From Sarcocystis neurona (lineage: Eukaryota > Apicomplexa > Conoidasida > Eucoccidiorida > Sarcocystidae): a DNA stretch of 64,000 nt. Positions 1 to 14,600 of the stretch are shown one piece after another. Positions within the stretch are counted from its first letter, which is position 1, and each line of letters begins with the position of its first letter. A program made the translations under genes and the position numbers. Under the pieces are notes generated by a model that saw only the letters and a program-made list of their open reading frames with translations, was not told where the DNA came from and did not search any database. The stretch is taken from NCBI GenBank assembly GCA_000727475.1, contig KL647289.1, positions 5,026,019-5,090,018 on the forward strand, written 5' to 3'.

Positions 1-2937
1 AAAGCCTACGCGTACGTACTGCGAGAGGAACCCACATATAATAACCGACACACTGGCCGTTCTGTACACGCAGATGCCTTCGTATACATGCGGCACAAGC
101 TTGTGACGAAGGAGAGAAATTTCCACCATACAGACATGCAGGTACTCATCTACTGTGGTGCGTAAATAACCGTTCTCACACGTGAGCATCTACGAGTTGT
201 TACACACGCGCAGGCGCGTATACAGAGGCCAATGCGCACGCATAGATTTGCATACACATATACAAGTGTGCACAGATATGTACACAAAAGGCAGTGCATG
301 CACACATAATTGCCTATAAATATGCATATATATATATATATGCAAATACGTGTACATAGAAGTGTATATACATTTTGAGGTGTACAACGCATATGTTACA
401 GTAATAATTTCTACGCAGACGTGGCATACGTTAGAGTAGTGGCAGATGCGGATGCGTGGCACACGTTGACGTGTGCAGTTCACGCCGACTGCACCTCGCC
501 CCTGCTAAACAGATATTGCAGGGCAGTTGTAGGCAGACCGCCTACAGCCGCAGGACTACGCCTACGCTTGCAGTTCCATGAATATACACTTATGTGCATA
601 CACGCATATATGTTAATACTTGGGTATGAAAACGCGCGTCTTGCCGTTTCCCCATCTCTGTGTGTATTATCAAGTGAAGCCAAAGTGGAGGCGTACCTGG
701 CGTGCTGGAAAGCGCACAGCCGCACATATGTAGACATACGGGGGGACACAAAAATTTTTGCTTGTGTTCTTGTATATACAGAGAGATAATCATCTGTTGA
801 ACAGCGTGGTGCCACTCTATTTCAACGTACGCATAAGCGCCCCCCTCTACACGCAGAAACATGTACAAACATATATACATTTCTGCACTCCCACAAGAAT
901 ACACGTTTGGCATTCTGTACGTATATATAAATATATATATATATATATGGGTATGTACAGGACGCTTAAATACGTGTTTGCGTGTGCACACATTTGTACC
1001 TATATATACGTAGAGCGAGCGCAGGGTTGTAGGATCCGGTCACTCGAGAGGAGCGGAAATGGGCAGAAATGCTGGACTGCGCGGGAATCGAACGCCACCG
1101 CTTTCGCACACAAATCTATTAGTGCTACCTGTTAGGCTTTCGGGTCACCCAAAGCTGCGTAAGTGTAGACGCCAGCCTGAGAGGCGAATAGCTCTGTATC
1201 TGCACATGTTGATTGACATTCCCCTCGCACCTAGCAGGCGATTATTTATTTGAGCACGCACAGCAGCACAACATCTGCGTCGGGGCAGCTGCCTCTCCGA
1301 AAAACGATCCCTGCTTCGAACCAAACTTCTATCTTTCTTCTCAAGTGAACGAAGCGTGTGTGTCTCATCCTGCTGGCAAGCAGGAAAACGCTGATTCGGC
1401 GAATTGACGGATTTCCACGGCTTCGCATAAGCTGAACTCATATTGCTGTTTTTTGTTGACACGTCATGGACGCGGCACTTCCGCTCCGCGCGGGGGATGT
1501 ACGGGCAGGAGAGGCCGAGATGTTGCAGCAGAATGGGTCCGCACAGGGAATGCGCCTACACAGAAATCGACGTGTATACAGTTTGCAACGACGTGCCTCT
1601 GTCTCGCTCTTTCTTCATGTGTCCTGCAGTCCAAGAGTGCGCAGGCCCTTACACGTGTAATACAGAGGTATATATATGCGTGTGTTTTTCCACATTGTTT
1701 TCCATGCAACAAAAGTGCATAAGCAATTAAGGTGATCGCTCCCACCCGTCGGGCCGCCATGTCTGATGCTGGTATAAGCCGCTGCCACTTTTGTAGTAGC
1801 TCTGAAGACTGCCGCCCCTTCCGCGGTGTTGGTCCATACGCTGATGCATGAAATAGAAGCCTATGTGTTATGTTCAGATGCCTTTGTTTAGATGGATAAA
1901 TGCGTATGCGTATACACATACATATATAGAAGTATGTGTGTATCTGTTTAGGTAGCCATGTATAGATGGATAAATGCGTATGCATATATACATATATATA
2001 TGTATATATATATATATGTATATATAGATACTTGGTGTGTGGGTACGCATGATTGCGTCAGCGTAGGTCTCTCCTGTTGCGTATTATTCCTACACCACGA
2101 GCATGCGTCACGGATGCTACAGGGTGCTGAGAAGGTGTGTCCTTCTATAAAACACATATATATACATATAGAGGCTCACGTATTCCTCCCGTTTCTCGCA
2201 ATTTCACTTAGCACGGAACTGCAGACGTGTATATATAGGTGTATATATCATAGAAGCATGCATAGCCCCTGCCGACTAGAGGTAGTGAGAAACAGCTGAT
2301 ACATTCACGCACTGCGCCTGTTGGCGTCACAGACGCAGTGCGACTTCTGCTGTCCAGCCGCCCGTTGCCAACGCGTCAGCTGCCGCTTTCTCGCAGCCGT
2401 TTGAATAAAGAACTGCAGATGTTGCAGAGAGCGAGATTGTTTTCTAATTGGCTGTGGGTCGCTGCATGCCCTACATTCTCATGGTATCGAGTAAGACTCA
2501 CCTGTACATACTTGTATATACGTATATATGTATGTGTATGTTTGCATGTGTGTATTTGTAGATATATGTGAAAATGTGTATGTATGTATTTGCCTCTGCG
2601 TGCGTACGTGCGGAGGTGTACGTGGTCACCCAACAATAGAAGGCTGTTCGTGCAGGACTTTCGTAATATCTCACGGAGGTTGCTGCAGCACTTACACGCG
2701 TGCTATCGAGTACTCGAATTTAAGAGCGCATTCGAGCCGACAATGTGTACAGCTGTTCACCCACACACATTTGCTCCATGCCGGGAGAACGTATACTTGA
2801 ATTCCCCAACGTCCACTGCTGGAAGGATGACACGACCGTACGCGTGTACTTTTTCCCCTTGCCGCTTCTATTTCGTGTGGAGAGACATCTAGACAAGAGC
2901 CCACCACGAGCGCACCTAAGCAACTACGAATATACGC

Positions 2938-2970
<33 letters not shown>

Positions 2971-5186
2971 TGTATGTGTGCTTCACTTAATGTATGAGGC
3001 ACAGAAGCATCTATGAATTCAATGTGTCCCTGCGCTTAATATACGCACAGTTGTGTACACGTAGATAGAACTGTAAACGTTTTCGTCTTTATAGAAGTGC
3101 GTGCGGAGACACCCTCTGAGAGCCAAGCCCTGGGGGAGATCACTGGCCGTAGATGCACGTGCTATGCATCTTCCTATTTGTTTCGCTATATGCAGTACAT
3201 ACGTATGTATGGATGTGTCCTCTATTGCGTGTCTCTCTCCCTATGCACCTGCGCGCATGTATCATTTCGCAGCAGGTGGCTCCGTCCATATACACACACG
3301 ACGTGTGTGTATATATACACATATATATATACATACATATATGTGTGTATGTATATGTATGTATATATATAGTACAGCCACCTCGTTTTTGCTCACTCAC
3401 ACCCGAATGTCCATACAGCGTACAGATCTCCGTGTATACATATATATATACATATATGTATATACATGCGCGTAAACCCGTTTCTTCCGCCTGTGCATCC
3501 ATTTATGTCGACGGGAACTTTGCATACAAGGGCCTGAACTGCACGTCTTCCTGCTTTTCCCCGGAACGATTGATAGTTAGACACGTTTATTCGGTGTGGC
3601 ATGTCCCTAAATATGCATAGATATATACATATGTATATACACATATACGTACATATACATATATGTACATGACCAAATTGCACCTTTTAACATCATGTAT
3701 ACCTAGCTCAGCTCTTACACGTTGAAAAAGCGGATACACACACATAGATGTATATGCGAGTATTTACACCCGGGTGTTTGTGTCGCGTGAATGAAGAAGA
3801 ATCAGCTCTGAGAAGTGCAAATAATAATTCCTGATATCGCCCCAGGTGCCGGTCTAAAAAAGCAGACAGCCGTTTTGCGGTACAAGTCTTCTACCCGTGA
3901 ACACCTCCTCGAGTCTACCTTCACAGACTGACGCTGTCTCTGCTAGTGCTCTCCTCCTAGCCAGGTGTCGCTGTGTTGCTGCTGCTGCTACTTTTGGTGT
4001 GGCTGTTGCTGCTATTTCTGCGTGCCCCGGCATTCCGTCGACTCTCGAAATGTGTAACTCAGACACAGAGCAGTGGCATTTTCTATGTGCGCGTGCGTCT
4101 ACCAATGATTACATACCTATCTATCTATACATCTATCTATATATACATATCTATATCCATATCTGCAAAGACAGATAGATTGAGCTATAGCTGTATACAG
4201 ACATAAGGCAGTGTGCCACAACGCGTGTATACATATGCACACATATATATATATAATGTAAGCGGGAAGCAGTGTAGGTGTGCACCCTTACATATATATA
4301 TGTACGTGTTCCGCTGAGCTTTTGTTTACGGCGGAATTGATCGCTCTTTTACACCTGATACCGCAGCAACGTTTCATTTTACTTGTTGTTGGACAGATTT
4401 CCGTTCCTCAGCGTAACAACACGCAGGTACCACCCGTCTGCAGGTGGGCGAGAGAAGGTCGAGCGTCTGTGCTGCCTCATCTCGTGCGGGTGCCTCTGTA
4501 GCTGTCGAGCAGATGTCGCTGTTTCTCAGTTGTTTTCGTTCCTCTCATATTTCTTCTCCACGTAGCGACTGTTGTCCACGGCTTCTCAATCTCCTTGAAA
4601 GGCGAAACACTGCCCAGGGTCACTCTTGTCAACCGTTCTTTCATATAACAATATAAATACATATATATATATATGTATATATACACATATGTATATATAT
4701 ATACACACACACACAAACGCACATACACGTGCACACACGCACAAAAGAAGGTTCCATAATACACACATATATATGTACGTGCATATACACATACATACAT
4801 ATATACGTGCAAGCACTTCCCATTATATAAACGTATTTGTATACATATATACATATATAGAGAGACCACAAGGAGTCTGCGTTTTGAGGACATTTGTGTA
4901 TCCCCATATCTACACATCCATATATACACGTAGATACAGGAATATGTACATATATCACACATATATAAATTCAGTAGCTACTGCACCCGTATACTGATCT
5001 CCCTTTTAATCGATATATTTCCGATATATGCATATAAGTTTTTGTGTGCGTGTGTGTAAAGAGAGAAGGAGAGGGGGGGGGAGGAAATGAAGGCCACCTT
5101 CTTCGCCTTTTAGAGGCCTTGGCCCGGCCGTGCGGAGCTGCCGCCTGCGCCAGTAGAGGGGTCCCTTCCCTCTTGCTTCTCGCAGC
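1..5186. other. AT-microsatellite intergenic region, no gene recognised
   Basis: The DNA is dominated by (TA)n, (CATA)n and (TACG)-type repeats (for example 318-360, 930-950, 1,990-2,030, 2,935-2,975, 3,300-3,370, 4,660-4,720). Four less repetitive islands (1,040-1,880, 2,280-2,500, 3,780-4,110, 4,310-4,620) have short open frames that match nothing I recognise; each could hide small exons. It lies downstream of the kinase gene. Confidence 0.6.
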
Positions 5187-5408
5187 TCACTTCACTTCTC
5201 TTGCTGCTGCACCGCTGTTGGTTTCTTCTCCGTTGAGGTACTCGCTCTGCCTTCCCTTCGTCTTCTCTTCTTCGTCTTCTTCTACTGCGACGCCGCCTCG
5301 TCTCCGACTCCCGTGTACCTCTCCCTTTTCTTCTTCATCTTCTGGGCTTTTTTCAGCAGTTCTACTCCTTCGCCTTGTGTCCCGTTCATCTTCAACCGTC
5401 CCTGACAT
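5187..5408 (-). CDS. Possible small acidic ORF downstream of kinase exon 2
   Basis: This is a 73-codon frame starting at ATG 5,408, just after an acceptor-like CCCCGCAG, and ending at a stop at 5,187. The product is highly charged (runs of Glu/Asp and Arg, such as VEEDEEEKTKGRQ). It may be an extra 3' exon of the kinase gene, an unrelated exon, or chance in a purine-rich stretch. A second frame over the same DNA is also open for a similar length, so the call is weak. Confidence 0.25.
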   Translation of the reverse strand: MSGTVEDERDTRRRSRTAEKSPEDEEEKGEVHGSRRRGGVAVEEDEEEKTKGRQSEYLNGEETNSGAAAREVK

Positions 5409-5645
5409 ACTGCGGGGACACGTACAATTATATATATATACATGCGTGTGTGAATATTGCGCATGTGGAGAGAGAAGTAGAGAGAGAGAAAAGGAAGGTG
5501 CAGCCGCACATAAAAGGTTCGTCTTTCTGGTCCAGCACACGTACTTCTGGAGGAGAGCACAAAACCGCTGCAGGTATCCTTCCGATGACTTGGCCAAGGT
5601 TTTCCTCGGAGGAGTCTGACGAAAAGCTGCAGAGAAGTGTACCTA

Positions 5646-8600
5646 TCATGTATTGAATCCGCTGCTTGTTGTTTGCTTGCTTAACAGCAGAAGCAGTTTT
5701 TCTTTTTCCTGCGACTGCCGCTCTGAAGGGTTTGTCTTGCATGCCGCGCGAACACTCAACGTATCGCAGCCGTGGCGAGTCGCATCAGCAGCAGCAGCCG
5801 CCGGTAGAGAAAGAGGAGCAGCAGCAGAAGCTGCAGCAGCACCGGTAGCTGACGACGGCGAGGGAGCGGCAGAGGCAGGGAGCGTGCGGAGTGTTGTCGC
5901 AGCAGAGGCGTGCAAGAGGGCAGCAGCAGGGACGGGTAAAGCTGCATGTGGAAGTGCAGCAGGGACAGGAAGAACAGGGCGCGGTTCTCTCTGTTGGCTG
6001 GTAGAGGAGAAGACTCCAAACGGACCAGCACCACGTGCGTATGCAGATGAAGAAGAAGGAGAAGAAACGTTGTGTCGGTGTTTTCGAAGGAGCAGCAGCC
6101 TTTCGCCTAATTTGTGAGCGGTGAAGGAAGAGCAGCACTGCATCCAGGTCCAGGAGAGGCGCTGCTTTAGCAGCAGCAGCTCGCGTAAGACGATGCCTGT
6201 GCTGCCCCACAGCAGTCGCTCATTTCTCTCTAGGACGTGCGCTTCTTGCATGCAGATCGACCGCGTGGTTTCATCTGCTGCTGCAGCCAGTTGCCATGGC
6301 TGAGGCTCTGCCAGCAAGCCTCTGCTGCAGGGTCTTGCCGCCGCTGTTGCCCGCAGTCCCAAAGCAGCTGCAGAAACGGACGAGCGCCTTGGCGCAGCAC
6401 CGACAGCAGCAACAACCGCTGTGCTGCAGTCGAATAGGGCAGCAGCTGCCCCGCCTGCCCCTCGGACTGCGCCTCCAGCATGCCCAACAGCGGCAGCTGC
6501 TGCTGCAGGGGCACTGTCTGCCGGGAGATCGCCGGCTGCTTCTGCAGGAGGCACAGCAGAAGAAGCGACGTCAGCAGCACTAGCCTCTGCGTCTGTCGTA
6601 CCAGCGGCTCCAGAAGTGCGTCGTTTTTTCTTTAGGTGCCGCGCAGGTGTACTCTCTTCGCGCGAAGAATCTGGCAGCTGCCGACTCTCCTGCAGCTGCT
6701 TTTCTACCTGGGGTGGGCTGTCGCGCTCTATCCTGCTATCCCGCACTGAGGCCGTCTTCTCTTGCTGCACTAGCTCGCGGTTGTCTTTGCCGACGTCTTT
6801 ACTCTTCTTCTCAGCAGCAGCGGTGCTAAGAGACACAAGCTCTCCCCTTGTCGCCCGCCGCTGTTGCTGCTCGAGGCTAGCGCTTCTTGTCTTCTTCGCC
6901 ACTCCGTCAGCTGCTGTTTGCATTGCTGCTGCTGCTTCTGCCTCTGCTCCTGCTGCTGCTTCGGCCGCTGCGGCCTTCAGTGCTGCGGCTTCCGCTGCTG
7001 CTGCGGCTGTGGGGTTGAAACCGTGGAGCGCACCAGTAAACCAGGCGTGGGGAGTGCGGGCAACTGAGGCGTAGCCGCCGTAAAGGAGGGAGGCCCTGCA
7101 ACTGTCAGCAGCAGCAACAGGAGGGAAGCAGCAACAGCAGTTCATACAGCAACACGTTGATCCGCAAGTGGCCGCTGTGCTGCGCTGCGTCGCTGTGTTG
7201 CTGTTGCCCTCGCTCTTGCTGCTGCTGCGGCCACTGGCGCCGCTCTTGTCTGCGCAGCAGCAGCAGCAGACAGCGTCGCAGCTGTTGCCGCTCTCAAAGC
7301 CGCTGCTGCTGAAGCAGCCGGTGAGAGAGCTGCTGCTGCTTCTGCCGCAGTGGGTGCTGGAAGAACGCCTTGCTGCGTGGCTGCATGCAGCAGCTGACTT
7401 GGCAAAGCCTGCGCGGGACCGCTGGGAAAGCGCGAGGGCAGCAGCAGCAGCAGCAGGAGAAGCAACAACGGGAAGAGCCGTGTTGTGTCGCAGCCGTCTC
7501 GTGCGATAGATTCGATGTTCTGCAGGAAGGTGCAACGAAGCAAAACCAGGCAAACTATCAATCAAGGCAAAGACTGAATCTGTTGCCGGTGCGCCGGCCG
7601 CTGGGTCCCTCTTCCTGCTGTTGTTGCCGATGGCTTCGTCCTTGGCCCTGCTGGTCAATTCTCCGCTGCGCGTTCTCTTCCCAGATGAACCGCTGATGCT
7701 GCTGCAGTCGCCGGGCGACGTGCTGTCGCTGCTGCTGGTAGCCTTGCGACAGTCGCTGCTGTCGTCGCTGCTTTGTGTACTGGTGCAGCTGCTGCGCCGG
7801 CTGCGGCTGGTGCTGCTGAACCAGGGATGGCCCAGGGCCTCAGCAGGCAGCAGCCGCTCTGGGGCGGCGTACGCCAGCAGCGCAGCAAGCAGCTCCCAGA
7901 AAGCAGACGAGAACAGCGGCATCACCGGCACGCACAAGGAGCAGTGCTGTTGCAATCTCCTCCTCCTTTCTTTCAAGCTTCAGCAGCAACAACAGCACAT
8001 GAAGCAGCAGCAGACAGCACAGCAGATGCAGGGAGGTAGCGGCAGCAGCAGTAGCGGCCCTTTCTTAAGCAGAAGCACAGGCGCAGCCGAAGGAAAACGA
8101 CTCGCAGCGTCAGCAGCAGTACCGCTTCCAGCAGCAGCAGCCGCAGTCACACGGCTATGAGGTGGACTGCAGCCGCACCAGCACGCAGTAAGAGAAGAGC
8201 TGCAACAGAACTGCAGCGCCGTCGCGGCAGCAGCAGGAGGAAAAAAGGGAGGAGAGGCAAGAGGAGGGCGACAAACGTTTCTTCAGCAGCTGCAGCGAGA
8301 GGAACGGGCTGGACGCCCCACACGAGAACCACCAGCAAACGCGGCGGCGGCAGCACAGCAGGGGCGACGCCGCACAGTTACACGCACCGGCGTGCAGCAG
8401 CAGCAGCAGCAGAGGCCCCCGGGCCTTCTCAGAAGCAGCAACAAGAGGAGCAAGTAATCGCAGCAATTGTAGCACACGAGTGATGAGCAAGCAGCAAAAC
8501 TCGAGCAGCAGCAGAGTCACTCAAAACCGCACTAAGATGCACGCCACGAAGAAGCAAGAGCACGAGCTAAAACAAACGCATGCGCCTGCGCCGCGGCATT

Positions 8601-11600
8601 TCTCGTGTCGGTGATCAGCTGATCCAGCCTCACGTGAAACCCGGTATGTACATTATTATATTTAGCCGCATAGACAGATGCATGTGTCTACTGTCGCACA
8701 TATGTATATATAAGCGTATGTGTAAATAGAGTCAGATATGTATGTAGATCTACATCCCCATATGTATACGTATAGCGAAAAACGTGTATATATATATAAA
8801 TATGCTCATAAACGTATACATAAGTGTATATATAGATCTACGTATGTATGTATGTATAGTCTACTATTTATGTATCTCTATATCCGTATACATTTATATA
8901 TATACACAGATATATATACATATACAGGTATATGAGTATATGTTTATCTATGTCCATAAAGATATATATATACATATGTAGTCAACGCTCTGTGTATCTC
9001 GACATCCGTGTATATACATATATATATATCTATGCATAGATACCGGTGCACATAGGATATTTGTTTGTCGTGGAAGGAGTGCGTCGGGCTGCAGCGGCTC
9101 TGCGTGAGTCAATAATTAAACGCAGCAGCACGATCCCTTCGCAAGGGTGTTGCAATTCGTATGGCATTTTGGCAGCGCGCAACAGCATCAGGAGCACCAC
9201 CAAACAAGTAAGCAGCATCAGCAGCAGTCACAGCAGCAAAAGTGGCGAGACACGCTGCAACAGTAGCGGCATCGATTAGATGTAGCAGCGGCAGCGAGGA
9301 CAGGCAGCAGCAACAGCAGGAGGAGCGAGGACAGGCAGCACCAGCAGGAGAAAGGAGAAGCAGCACCAGCAGTAGGAATGAGGAGAGGCACCAGCAGCAG
9401 CGGGAGTGAGGAGAGGCAGCAGCGCACCACCATTACACAAGCTAACGGGAGTAGCAGCAGCCGGTTTCTTGTCAGTAACATCTGCAGCAGCAAGGCGGCT
9501 GCAGACGCAGCAGCAGCCGCACGCGGGAGACACAGCCTCAGGAGCATCGCAGCATCAGCTGCTGCAGTGCAGTGGGTGTTGCAGCAGCAGCAGCAGCAGG
9601 GTTTTGTCTCGGTGGGTACGGGAAAGAAATCCTACCTGCAGTCGCAGACGAGTGCGGTGTGCTTCGCAAGGAGCCAGTTCCAGGAGAGTTTCTGTAGCTC
9701 CTTCTCCTCTTCTTTACTCATATCTGCCGCATCCTTCCCCATCCACCTGCAAGCAGCAGCCTTGGCTTTCGCAAGTACTTGCTGCTGTTGTTCGACCCGC
9801 TGAGCTGGGCGAAAAATGCCGAGTCCTATCTGCTGCACTATCGTCCGAACGCTCGCGCAGTAGCTACTGTAATACACGTGCTGCTCACCCCACAGCCATA
9901 TGCGACGTGGCACCGGCAGAGGCTCCTGCGCCTCTTCGTCTCCTCCTCCTCCACCTCCTCCTCCTCCCCCGCCTCCTTTTTCTTCTTTCTGCCGTGGTGG
10001 GGTCTTGGAGGCTGACTGAGATTCCTGTCGCGCCTCCTGCTGCTCTGTCAGGCGGGCCCCATGCCGCTGCAGTAATTGCTGCTGATCTTGATTTTGTCGC
10101 AGATCAGGTCCACGCTGCTGCGGGTCACGCACGCCCTGCTGCTGCTGTTTACGACCCTGCTGCGCCTGTTGCTGCTGCCGCTGTTGAGCCGGAGGAGAAT
10201 GAGGAGAGACAGCTGCAGGTAGAGAAGCTCTGGTTGGCTCGGCAGCAGCCGACAGAGAAGGGGCAGCTGACGAGGCAGCGGCAGCGGCAACAACAGCGTA
10301 ATTCTCTGCAGCGCAGCAGTCCTCCCCATCGGCTGCTGCTGCCTCTTGCTGTTGAGGAACCGTCGACCTGCCACCAGCGGCACCATCCCCCACAGATGCT
10401 ATCGTCGCGGTGCATGCGCTGTTGCTGCTGCTTTCCTCTAAGCGAGGCACTTTCCGACGTCGCATCGTCGAACTCAGTCTTCTGGTGCTGCAGCGTTGCT
10501 CATCACTGCTGCTGTCGCTGTATCTTCTGCTGTGACGGGTGCTGCTGTCTGGGCCTTTCGTACCGTTGCTGCTGCTGATTTTTCTGTTGGAGTCTGCCTC
10601 GAGTGCGACGCTGCTGCTGGGTCCATGTGCAGCAGCAGCAGCTGCAGCCAAGACATCCGCGGCAGCAGCAGTCCCCCCGTGCGACTCCGTCTGCCACGCC
10701 CGGTCTTCACAGCTTCTCGCAGCAGCAGTAGCAGACTCCTGTCCCGGTGTCGCTGCTGCTGCTGCGGTTCTTGCTGATGCAGGGAGAACCTTGGGCGCGT
10801 CACAGGCATCCCCGCGCTCTTTTCGGTCGGGAACTGTCGTACCTTCGCCTTCAGCATCCTTTGCCACTGTGATTTCTCCTGTCTTTGCTCCTGTGGCTGC
10901 TGACAGCGTGGGCCCGCCACCTTGGCCTGCTGCGGCGGATGCTCTCGTTTCTCGGGCGCCTGCGGCTGCTGCCGTCGCTGCTAGCCGTTGCTGCTTTGAC
11001 CGGCTCCGTCTGCTGCTACCCCGCATCAGCTGCAGCAACGGCTGAGCCCTCCGCTCTGCCTCTTCGAAAAAAAGGCTACCTGCTGCAGTCGTGCAAATGC
11101 GGCAGCCGCTGGACCTGCTGCTGCTCCTCGCTTTCCCCCTCCACTTCACCAACCCCGGCTCTCGCTGTCTGCTGGGTGCTCCACGTCCTTCTGCTGCGGC
11201 TGCTGCGACGGCTGCAGCAGCAGCAAGGGCCTGGGGCAGCAGGCCGGGGGGAGCAGCGGGGCAGCAGCAGCCCCCTCCCTTTGCGAGTTCTCCAAGTGTA
11301 ACGCCGAAGCTCCAGGAGTCTGCGTGCTTCGTTATGGGAAAGTGCTCTGCTGCAAGAGCAGTAGCAGCAGTGAAAGCAGCAGGTGCAGGGGCAGGAGGCG
11401 CAGGTCGAACAGCAGCTGCAGCAGCACCCCCCTGGCGGCTGCTGCTTCCTCTGCTGCGATCTTGAGCTGGGGGCAGCGACGACGCCGAAGCAGGGGCCTC
11501 ACGGACAGCAGTAGCAGGTGCTGGTGCTGCTGCTGCTTGGTGAAGAGGAGCCTGCGCTGCTGCCGCTGTGGGCTTGCTGCTGCGGAGCGTCGCAACATTT

Positions 11601-14600
11601 TGGCTGCTCCTGATCGAGTCACGTCGGGGGACGCAAGGTCTAAGAGCTGGTGCACTTGCCTGCTTTGCTGCTTCTTGCTTCCCCAGCAGTTCGCATTTCT
11701 CAGCCGGATTCTCAGACAAGCTTCTAGCCCCGCTCCTGCAGCTACCGCCGCCGCTCCTGTTGCCGCCGCTTCTGCTGCCTCCGCTTCTGCTGTCGCTGCT
11801 GCTGCTTCGCGTCACGCCAGTCGAGGTGCTACTGCTGCTGTTGCAATGACTGCTGTTGCAGTGACTGCTATTGCAGCCCCTTCGCGTCACGCCACCCGGG
11901 TCGCCGCTGCAGCTGCTGCTGTGGCCGCTGCTGCCGTTGCAGTGATTTTTGCTGCTACTAAGGCTGCTCTTGGTGCTGCTGCTGCTGTGGCCACTGGCGT
12001 TGCTGCTGTCCTTTCTCGAAATCGTTGCGCTCCGCAAAAGCAGCGCAGGCGGCAGCTGGTCGAGGCCGTCACTCGGGTCTCTGCTGTCTCGGTTGCACGG
12101 GCCACCTCTCCATCCGGAGCTGGCTGCTTCTTCCGGCTGCTGCAGCAACTGCGACCTTCCTCCGTAGTCTGAAGCTGCTGCTGCTGCTTCTTGTTTGCCC
12201 AGTCCTTCCTGTTGCCGTCCTTTCGTTCCCGCTGTCGCCGTTCCACGGCCACCTGTGGCTCCCCCCCCAGTTGCTCCTGCTGCTGCTATTGCTCCTGTGC
12301 CTGCTTCTCTTCTTTGTACCGGTCTTGCTGCTATCAGGGGGCTTCCTGCTGCTGCTGGGTCCGTTTCTCGTTCTCGTCCTTCTCCTGCTTCTGCTGTTTC
12401 TTCTCGCGCTGCACCAACGAGAGTCTCTGCTGTTGTTCCTGCTGCTGTGGAGCCAGTAACAGTCAGCAGGAGACTGCGCTGGCCTTTACTACGCGCAGTT
12501 GCCTGAGCTACGGGCCTCGTCACAGGTGCTGCAGCAGATCCTCCTGCGTGGGTTGCCTCGCTGTGAGGGAGTTCTGCTGCAGTTCCCAAAACACTGCCGT
12601 TATTACAAGCCCTGCGAGTAGTAGCACCATCTCTGCTACAGGCAGCAGCAGCTGCTGCTGTTGGTCCCTGTGCTGCTGTTGCGGGAGCGGTAGTCCTGCT
12701 GCTGTTGAACAGACGCGCGTTGCGAAGACCGTGGGGTCGAGCACCGCTTTCCGCGCAGCTCGAATTTCCTTTAACCTTGCTGCTGCTGCTGCTACGACTG
12801 ACCGTGATAGCAGCAGGAGCAGAAGAAGATTCGGCTGCTGCAGCGGGGGCGTAGTCACGGCGTGCTGAGAGCAGCTGCCGCTGCAGCAGGACCTGTTCCT
12901 TCTTCAGCTGCTTGAGCCACTCTCTTTCCTGTCGCCGCGCGGTGCCGCTGCTGTCTCGGCTGCTGCTCTTCGCGAAGCGGCGGCCCCACCTCTCTCGCCA
13001 AGCAGCCGATGAAGAGAAGGAGGAAGACGCAGAAGCAACAGCGCTGCTTTCGGCTGACGTGGCGCGCAGCTGCAGACGTGTGTCGCCCCTTCCCCCGACG
13101 GTCCTTCGGAGAATGCTGCTGGGGTAGCTGCTGCCGTTTTCTCTGTGACTGCTGCAGCTGCCTTCACTGCTGCCTTCTTCCCAGCAGCTGCTGCCCCCAC
13201 GAAGCAGCAGCAGCAGCTTCTCCTTCTGCTGCGGGGTCACGGCAGCAGCAATCCCGACAGCACTCCCCTCGCTTCCAGTAGCAGCAGGGAGAATCTCTCC
13301 ACCAGCAGCAGTCCCGCCGTCTCCTCGCTTCGAGAAAAGAACAGCAGCAGCAGCACTCCCAGTCTCAGCAGCAGCAGCAGAGCGCCCTGCAGCAGGAACG
13401 GCAGCAACATCTTCGGGAAATGAAGCAGCACGGCTGCGGCGCTTCTGAAGAGAGAAAGAAGATTCTTCTTGGTCCGCGTCACTCTCCCGAAGCCGTCGAC
13501 GCGAAGAAAGAATCCCGTCCATGTTGCGCATGCCTCTTGTTGCTCCTGGTGTCCTGACGCTGCTGATGCTACCAGTGCTGCGAGCAAGACTAGACTGCGC
13601 TGCGCGTTCAAGCAGCGGGAGTTCAAACGACCGCTTCTCCTCAACGACTTGCCTGACGCTACTGCTGCTGCTGCTGCACGTCCCGCTGCTATCGCTACTG
13701 CTGTTGCATCTCTCGCTGCTGCACCCCTCGCTGCTGTTGTTGCGTGCCCCACTGCTGCTGTTGTACTTGCGGCTGCTGTTGCAGCTGCTGTTGCTGTTGC
13801 AGCTGCCGTTGCTGTTGCAGCTGCTGCTGCTGCTGTTGCTGCCGGCGCCGCTCGAGTGGTCCTCGTTGCTGTTGCTGCTGGTACTCTTTTCGCGGTGACT
13901 CTTGCTGTTGCGACTACCGGAAGCGGCGCTGCTGCTGTCTTTGCTGGCCTCGTCGCCAGTGTCCTGGCGGGTGCTGCTGCTGCGGCTGTTGCTGCGACCG
14001 CTGCAACTGCTGCTGCTACTGTTGCCGGTGTTCTGCTGCAAGTTCGGCTCAACAGCACCTGGCTGTTTTTCTTCAGTAGCGTCTCCGCCGCCGTTGCCAC
14101 CCACGGGCCCTTCCGTCGCCGTACAGTCTGCAGCAGCAGCAGCAGATGCAGTGTCAGGTCTCTGGGCTGCACAGGGTCCTGTTGCTCGAGAAGCAGCAGG
14201 CGACAAAGGAGACGCGGAAACATCACCAGCAGCAGCCCCTTTGGCCGTCTCCGTCGCCGAATCAGCGGCAGCAGCAGCAGCAGCGTGTCTTCCTTCGCAG
14301 GGAGCAGCAGGCGCAGCAGCAGAGATGCGGACAGCAGCGGCAGTTCCCCCACAGGCCGCAGCAAGGTTGGCTTTGCCAAGATAAATAGAAGGAGCAGCAG
14401 CCGCAACGGAGGTCCGAGCTGCCACAGGCGCGGCATGCATGGCAGCCGTCGCAGCAGCAGCAGCCGCACTGCCTGCTGAAGCAGCAGATGCACAAGACGA
14501 AGCAGAAGAAGCAGCAGCTGCAGCAGCAGCCGGCTCGTTGATTGCAGTAGTCTTCCGTGCAGCGGGAACATTGGAAGCAGCCTTCCTAGCTGCAAGCAAG

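Noticed and set aside
1060..1150. tRNA-like element on the minus strand (B-box-like GTTCGATTC, small hairpin resembling a variable arm)
   Set aside because: The acceptor strands do not pair (no partner for GCAGTCC upstream), the T stem has mismatches and no proper anticodon loop can be placed.
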